Shown: one piece after another, positions 5,465 through 10,505 of the stretch
Layout of the letters: every line of letters starts with the position of its first letter
Numbering within the stretch: the first letter of the stretch is position 1
Assembly (NCBI GenBank): GCA_964604565.1
Contig: CAZRZN010000140.1
Coordinates: forward strand, 1 to 10,505
DNA from: CAZRZN01 sp964604565
GTDB taxonomy: Bacteria > Pseudomonadota > Alphaproteobacteria > Rhodobacterales > Rhodobacteraceae
Length of the DNA stretch: 10,505 nt
Direction: 5' to 3'
Program-made: the position numbers and the translations under genes
Notes under the pieces: generated by a model
The model's database searches: none
What the model saw: only the letters and a program-made list of their open reading frames with translations
Told to the model about the DNA's origin: nothing

Positions 5465-5917
5465 ATGGCCAAGAAGCTCGCCGGCAAGATGAAGCTGCAG
5501 ATCCCTGCAGGCAAAGCGAACCCAAGCCCGCCTGTTGGCCCGGCGCTTGGTCAGCGCGGGATCAACATCATGGAATTCTGCAAGGCGTTCAACGCCAAGA
5601 CGCAGGAGATGGAGCCGGGCGCACCCTGCCCGACGGAGATTGTCTACTACCAAGACAAATCCTTCACCATGAACATCAAGACGCCGCCCGCGTCCTACTA
5701 CCTCAAGAAGGCCGCTGGCCTGAAGCCAGTGGGCAAGCGCAACCGCCCGCGTGGCGCCGTGACCCCGGGCCGCGAAACCATCGCCACGGTGACCGTTGCG
5801 CAGGTGCGTGAGATCGCCGAAGCCAAGATGCGCGACCTGTCGGCCAACGACATCGAGGCGGCAATGAAGATCGTTCTTGGTTCCGCCAAGTCGATGGGTA
5901 TCGAGGTGAAGGGGTAA
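5465..5917 (+). CDS. rplK: 50S ribosomal protein L11
   Basis: L11 binds the GTPase-associated centre of 23S rRNA, contacts elongation factors and is needed for the stringent response through RelA. The 150-residue product shows the conserved N-terminal domain (KLQIPAGKANPSPPVGPALG, then QRGINIMEFCKAFNA, YYQDKSFTM) and the C-terminal RNA-binding domain (GRETIATVTVAQVREIAE, MKIVLGSAKSMGI). The ATG at 5465 follows GAAGGAG with 7 bases between; seven open codons further upstream are leader. It is first in the rplK-rplA pair, with rplA starting 5 bases after its stop. The structured leader upstream suggests translational feedback by L1. Unusually, three accessory genes separate it from nusG. Confidence 0.98.
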   Translation: MAKKLAGKMKLQIPAGKANPSPPVGPALGQRGINIMEFCKAFNAKTQEMEPGAPCPTEIVYYQDKSFTMNIKTPPASYYLKKAAGLKPVGKRNRPRGAVTPGRETIATVTVAQVREIAEAKMRDLSANDIEAAMKIVLGSAKSMGIEVKG

Positions 5918-5922
5918 GTCTG

Positions 5923-6621
5923 ATGGCAAAGCTTGGAAAACGCGCACGCGCAGCCCGCGAAGCCTTTGGCGGCAAGGAAAACCTCTCCGTCGAGGAAGCA
6001 GTTTCGCTGATCAAATCCTCCTCTTCGACCAAGTTCGACGAGACCGTGGAAATCGCCATGAACCTCGGTGTTGATCCGCGCCACGCGGATCAGATGGTCC
6101 GGGGCGTCGTCGGCCTGCCGAACGGCACGGGCAAGACCGTGCGCGTGGCGGTTTTTGCCCGCGGCCCGAAAGCGGACGAAGCCAAAGAGGCCGGGGCGGA
6201 TATCGTCGGTGCAGAGGACCTGATGGAAACCATTCAGGGTGGCACGATCGAATTCGATCGCTGCATCGCGACGCCAGACATGATGCCGATCGTCGGTCGC
6301 CTCGGCAAGATCCTGGGCCCGCGCAACCTGATGCCGAACCCGAAGGTCGGGACGGTGACCATGGATGTCGCGCAGGCCGTGCAGGACGCCAAGGGCGGTC
6401 AGGTCCAGTTCAAGGCCGAAAAGGCAGGTGTGGTCCACGCAGGTGTTGGCAAGGTTTCCTTTGACGCGGGTCAACTGGCGGAAAACATCCGCGCCTTCGT
6501 CAATGCGGTTTCTGCGGCGAAGCCCGCAGGCGCCAAGGGCACGTACATGAAGAAGATCGCGCTCAGCTCCACCATGGGGCCGGGTGTCACGGTCGATATC
6601 GTGAACGCCACAGGCAACTGA
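5923..6621 (+). CDS. rplA: 50S ribosomal protein L1
   Basis: L1 forms the mobile stalk that guides deacylated tRNA out of the E site, and it is the classical repressor of its own operon. The 232-residue product has the normal length. Signatures include AKLGKRARAAREA at the start and GLPNGTGKTVRVAVFA and the GRLGKILGPRNLMPNPK motif (about 122-140), with the two-domain layout in which the N- and C-terminal parts form domain I. The ATG at 5923 uses AAGGGG in the end of rplK, 8 bases upstream. The 5-base gap makes translational coupling with rplK likely. A strong terminator stands 23 bases after the stop, so the transcript is rplK-rplA and does not need to extend into rplJ. Confidence 0.98.
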   Translation: MAKLGKRARAAREAFGGKENLSVEEAVSLIKSSSSTKFDETVEIAMNLGVDPRHADQMVRGVVGLPNGTGKTVRVAVFARGPKADEAKEAGADIVGAEDLMETIQGGTIEFDRCIATPDMMPIVGRLGKILGPRNLMPNPKVGTVTMDVAQAVQDAKGGQVQFKAEKAGVVHAGVGKVSFDAGQLAENIRAFVNAVSAAKPAGAKGTYMKKIALSSTMGPGVTVDIVNATGN

Positions 6622-6643
6622 GGCTGTCGCCGATTGGATGAGC

Positions 6644-6669
6644 AAGGCGGGCTTTTGGCCCGCCTTTTT
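6644..6669 (+). terminator. Intrinsic terminator after rplA
   Basis: A perfect 9-bp stem AAGGCGGGC/GCCCGCCTT (6644-6652, 6658-6666) has a five-base loop and a run of five T starting within the stem. It stands between rplA and the long gap before rplJ, so rplK-rplA and rplJ-rplL are probably separate or only partly connected transcripts. Confidence 0.88.
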
Positions 6670-7134
6670 CATGGGCAGTGATCTCGCGGCGAGACGGCGA
6701 ACCATCGGTTCTTGCGGACCTTTGCATCCGTCGTCCATCGAGGGCCACATCCGCTGCACCGCCAGTCTTTCCAGGGGTCGTGCCGTTTGATGCGTGATCG
6801 CCGCATCTGATGTGGAGCCTGCGCCGCAATATCCTGCCTGTCGACGGGTCTGACATTCCGCCGGTTGGCGGTGCCCCGGGATGCCTCGAACGGCGCCAAG
6901 AAAGCCCGGTCTTCTGGCCGTCATGGCGGGCGAGTTTTCCGAAGCCTTTCGATGTTCGCCCCGTTGGCGGCAATGCGTGGCATCGGACCGGCGAAATCCC
7001 TCTTGGCAAAGGCCATGACAGGGGCTAGGAACGCGCAACCGGCCACACGGGATTCGCGTGTTCGGTATCGTCCGAGACGGTGGGTTGGCCAATGGCTGAT
7101 AATTCCTGCCCGAGACGGGAAGAGACATCTTTTC
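6670..7134. other. Gene-free region between rplA terminator and L10 leader
   Basis: I see no plausible gene. The long minus-strand frame crossing this region also crosses rplK and rplA and is a shadow. The region should contain the promoter of rplJ-rplL. TTGGCA-N17-TAGGAA (about 7003-7031) and a -10-like GATAAT (7098-7103) are weak candidates that I cannot rank. Confidence 0.4.
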
Positions 7135-7274
7135 GGACCGGCTTGCCCGGTCCTTTCGGATCGGCCCAGGCTTATCCGCGATGCGTCGACCCTCATTCGG
7201 ACTGTTCGTCCGGGGCTGTCTGCTCCGGGCAAAAAGAGCCGGAGGGTCCGCCCTCCAACAACTGGAGTGAAACT
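7135..7274 (+). promoter_or_regulatory. L10-type leader of rplJ-rplL with alternating helices
   Basis: A perfect hairpin GGACCGG/CCGGTCC (7135-7153) is followed by four helices that overlap in series. A is CCGGGGC/GCTCCGG (7210-7216, 7222-7228). B is CTCCGG/CCGGAG (7223-7228, 7239-7244). C is GGAGGG/CCCTCC (7241-7246, 7251-7256). D is CTCCA/TGGAG (7253-7257, 7263-7267), and D covers the rplJ ribosome binding site GGAG. A and C can coexist and leave the site free; B and D can coexist and hide it. Autogenous control of rplJL by the L10-L7/L12 complex binding its leader is established in E. coli. The switch here is my inference from the pairing. Confidence 0.6.
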
Positions 7275-7793
7275 GTGGATAGAGCTCAGAAAGAAAAGGT
7301 GGTCGAGGAACTCGGCCAGATCTTCGAAAGCTCTGGCGTCGTGGTGGTTTCCCGCTACGAAGGTCTCACGGTTGCCGAGATGCAGGACCTGCGGGGGCGC
7401 GCACGCGCCGCCGAATCTTCGGTCCGCGTCGCCAAGAACAGGCTCGCCAAGATTGCCCTCGATGGCACGCCTTGCGAAAGCATTGCGCCGCTTCTCGACG
7501 GTATGACCGTTCTTACCTTTTCCGAGGATCCCGTGGCTGCGGCCAAGGTGGCCGAGGATTTCGCCAAGGCAAACAGCAAGTTTGAAATCCTTGGCGGGAA
7601 CATGGGTGGAACGGCTCTTGATCGGGCCGGTATCGAGGCCGTGTCGAAAATGCCGTCGCGCGATGAACTCATCGCTTCGATCGTCGGCTGCATCGGCGCA
7701 CCCGCTTCGAATATTGCCGGTGCGATTGGCGCCCCTGCTTCGAACATCGCCTCCATCCTGTCCACCATCGAGGAAAAGGGTGAGGCGGCCTGA
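7275..7793 (+). CDS. rplJ: 50S ribosomal protein L10
   Basis: L10 anchors the L7/L12 dimers on the ribosome and is the feedback repressor of its operon. The gene starts with GTG at 7275: the protein then begins (M)DRAQKEKVVEELGQIF, the usual start in Rhodobacterales, and GGAG lies 7 bases upstream. The frame is open further upstream but only through the leader. The 172-residue product has the N-terminal rRNA-binding domain (about 1-130, with SVRVAKNRLAKIAL and EILGG) and a C-terminal helix that binds L7/L12. That helix contains an exact repeat, IGAPASNIA at 140-148 and 151-159, with an 11-residue period. rplL follows after 75 bases on the same transcript. Confidence 0.97.
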   Translation: MDRAQKEKVVEELGQIFESSGVVVVSRYEGLTVAEMQDLRGRARAAESSVRVAKNRLAKIALDGTPCESIAPLLDGMTVLTFSEDPVAAAKVAEDFAKANSKFEILGGNMGGTALDRAGIEAVSKMPSRDELIASIVGCIGAPASNIAGAIGAPASNIASILSTIEEKGEAA

Positions 7794-7868
7794 ACGGCTA
7801 CCGACGGATCTGTGTAGGGCACATGCCCTGACGCTGGAACACATCTTACAAACGGAAAGAGTCTCAAA

Positions 7869-8249
7869 ATGGCTGATCTGAAAGCACTTGCCGAGCAAAT
7901 CGTGGGTCTGACCCTGCTCGAAGCACAAGAACTGAAAACCATCCTCAAGGATGAATACGGCATCGAGCCCGCCGCTGGCGGCGCTGTCATGATGGCTGGT
8001 CCCGCCGACGCTGGCGCTGGCGAAGCCGCTGAAGAGCAGACTGAATTCGACGTGATCCTCAAAGCCGCTGGCGACAAGAAGATCAACGTCATCAAGGAAG
8101 TCCGCGGCATCACCGGCCTTGGCCTGAAAGAAGCCAAGGAACTGGTCGAAGCCGGTGGCAAGGCCGTCAAGGAAGGCGTTTCCAAGGACGAAGCCGAGAC
8201 CATCAAGAAGAAGCTCGAAGAGGCAGGCGCCGAAGTCGAGCTCAAGTAA
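7869..8249 (+). CDS. rplL: 50S ribosomal protein L7/L12
   Basis: L7/L12 is the multi-copy stalk protein that recruits and activates the translational GTPases. The 126-residue product has the standard three parts. The N-terminal dimerisation domain that binds L10 covers about 1-34 (LAEQIVGLTLLEAQELKTIL). A flexible Ala/Gly-rich hinge covers about 38-56. The C-terminal factor-binding domain covers about 58-126, with EFDVILKAAGDKKINVIKEV and GLGLKEAKELVE. The ATG at 7869 is preceded by GGAAAGAG. Codons are strongly biased toward GC-ending forms, as expected for a highly expressed gene. Two hairpins with T runs follow directly, so most transcripts should end here and rpoB needs readthrough or its own promoter. 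Confidence 0.98.
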   Translation: MADLKALAEQIVGLTLLEAQELKTILKDEYGIEPAAGGAVMMAGPADAGAGEAAEEQTEFDVILKAAGDKKINVIKEVRGITGLGLKEAKELVEAGGKAVKEGVSKDEAETIKKKLEEAGAEVELK

Positions 8250-8254
8250 TCGCG

Positions 8255-8272
8255 GGAGGCTTGGCCTCCTTT
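8255..8272 (+). terminator. Short hairpin directly after rplL
   Basis: GGAGGC/GCCTCC (8255-8260, 8264-8269) closes a three-base loop and is followed by only three T (8270-8272). It begins 6 bases after the rplL stop. Alone it would be a weak terminator; it stands 9 bases before a stronger one. Confidence 0.5.
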
Positions 8273-8280
8273 GGATTGCG

Positions 8281-8311
8281 AAGGCGCTCCGGGTTCACCG
8301 GGGCGCCTTTT
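8281..8311 (+). terminator. Strong intrinsic terminator after rplL
   Basis: A 12-bp stem, AAGGCGCTCCGG with CCGGGGCGCCTT (one G-U pair), closes a GTTCA loop and ends in four T (8308-8311). It lies 31 bases after the rplL stop and separates the ribosomal transcript from rpoB. Confidence 0.85.
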
Positions 8312-8401
8312 GCATGCGGGTCACTGCCCCGATCGCTGGCGATGAGTAAAATCGCGCGTCGTCTTGATGCGTTACGCTTCGATGTCTGGTTGCTTCACAG
8401 C

Positions 8402-8430
8402 TTGACGATCAGAATTACATTTGCCATGCT
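8402..8430 (+). promoter_or_regulatory. Possible rpoB promoter
   Basis: TTGACG (8402-8407, five of six -35 consensus bases) is followed after 17 bases by CATGCT (8425-8430, three of six -10 bases) in a locally AT-richer stretch. It lies downstream of the rplL terminators and in the right orientation for rpoB, giving a leader of about 425 bases. Alphaproteobacterial -10 elements are often degenerate, so this remains a candidate. Confidence 0.3.
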
Positions 8431-8691
8431 GATAACCGGATGAAATACGCAAAGCCCTTTACTTGGGGTTGCGTTCGATTGCTTCACGGAATATTCGGAA
8501 GTCTCTTGCGGGGTCGAGCGATTCGGGTCCGCTTTTCGTCTGTTTCGGATCGCGAGGTGTGGGCGCCGCCCATTGAAACGTCAAAGCTTCGTCCTCATTC
8601 GCACTCCAGTCAAAAATCCCTTTGGCAGTGGTCGGGAACATCAGGCAGGCCGAGCTTCTGACACAGCAGCATTTCATGACCCGGACTTGGC

Positions 8692-8715
8692 AAGCCCCTC
8701 GCGGTGAGGGGTTTT
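8692..8715 (+). terminator. Terminator-like hairpin in the rpoB leader (possible attenuator)
   Basis: AAGCCCCTC (8692-8700) pairs with GAGGGGTTT (8706-8714, one G-U pair) around a five-base loop, and the pairing runs into a T run (8712-8715). It looks like an intrinsic terminator about 150 bases before the rpoB start, downstream of the terminators that already close rplL. E. coli has an attenuator between rplL and rpoB, so an attenuation role is plausible, but this is inferred. Confidence 0.5.
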
Positions 8716-8732
8716 CCAAGGCAGGGCATTCT

Positions 8733-8775
8733 GGATCGAGAGGCGCGCGGTGGGACGTGCGCCGAGAATGGATCC
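8733..8775 (+). promoter_or_regulatory. Nested stem-loop in the rpoB leader
   Basis: An outer stem GGATC/GATCC (8733-8737, 8771-8775) and an inner stem GGCGCGC/GTGCGCC (8742-8748, 8757-8763, one G-U pair) are separated by an internal loop that carries GAGA on both sides. The apical loop is GGTGGGAC. The layout resembles a protein-binding or RNase III-processed RNA element. The role is unknown. Confidence 0.4.
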
Positions 8776-8862
8776 GATTGTCTGCCATCACTGACGCGCA
8801 GGCTTTTGTGGCCCGACAAGAGACCCGCGCGGGCAGAGAACATCGAAAGGGTGGCTCCACTC

Positions 8863-10505
<1,643 letters not shown>

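Larger units (their letters stand above)
8312..8862. other. Gene-free region between rplL terminator and rpoB
   Basis: About 550 bases contain no gene I would assign with confidence. The left half (about 8340-8470) is richer in A and T than its surroundings and holds a promoter candidate. The right half holds a terminator-like hairpin (8692-8715) and a nested stem-loop (8733-8775), together resembling an rpoB leader. A 60-residue minus-strand frame at 8459-8641 has fairly protein-like composition but no visible ribosome binding site. Confidence 0.45.

Noticed and set aside
5698..7128. A 476-codon open frame on the minus strand across rplK, rplA and the following gap
   Set aside because: It overlaps two certain ribosomal protein genes and shows no recognisable domain or ribosome binding site.

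Overview
The window is chromosomal DNA from an alphaproteobacterium, most likely a member of Rhodobacterales (Roseobacter/Rhodobacter group). The evidence is the gene order tuf – tRNA-Trp – secE – nusG – rplK – rplA – rplJ – rplL – rpoB, the wording of the L10, L7/L12 and RpoB proteins, and the high GC content. It is the core transcription/translation locus, interrupted in two places by accessory genes.

Layout: the last codons of tuf (1-54) face a convergent minus-strand pair of identical 73-aa secreted mini-proteins (223-444, 495-716). These lie in a perfect 238-bp tandem DNA duplication, and the two transcription units share a bidirectional terminator (125-152). A gene-free stretch leads to tRNA-Trp(CCA) (1194-1269). 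On the minus strand after it lies a 139-aa secreted protein (1353-1772) carrying two copies of the module found once in the 73-aa proteins. secE (2085-2288) and nusG (2440-2973) follow. An accessory block then separates nusG from rplK: a minus-strand exported HExxH protein (3031-3579), a divergent LysR-type regulator (3688-4599) and a GFA-family zinc protein (4821-5249).

The ribosomal part consists of rplK-rplA (5465-6621), closed by an intrinsic terminator, then a gap of about 650 bp ending in a structured L10-type leader, then rplJ-rplL (7275-8249), closed by two consecutive hairpins. A further gap of about 610 bp contains a terminator-like hairpin and a nested stem-loop ahead of rpoB (8863 to the window edge, cut inside the rifampicin region).

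How it works together: EF-Tu, tRNA-Trp, L11, L1, L10 and L7/L12 form or feed the elongation-factor and stalk regions of the ribosome. SecE is part of the translocon, NusG couples RNA polymerase to the ribosome, and RpoB is the polymerase beta subunit. The two ribosomal transcripts have leaders suited to feedback control: an L1-site-like structure before rplK and a chain of mutually exclusive helices before rplJ that ends on the Shine-Dalgarno sequence. The most unfamiliar element is the family of small secreted proteins with a 24-residue repeated module on both sides of the tRNA gene. Its function is unknown to me.
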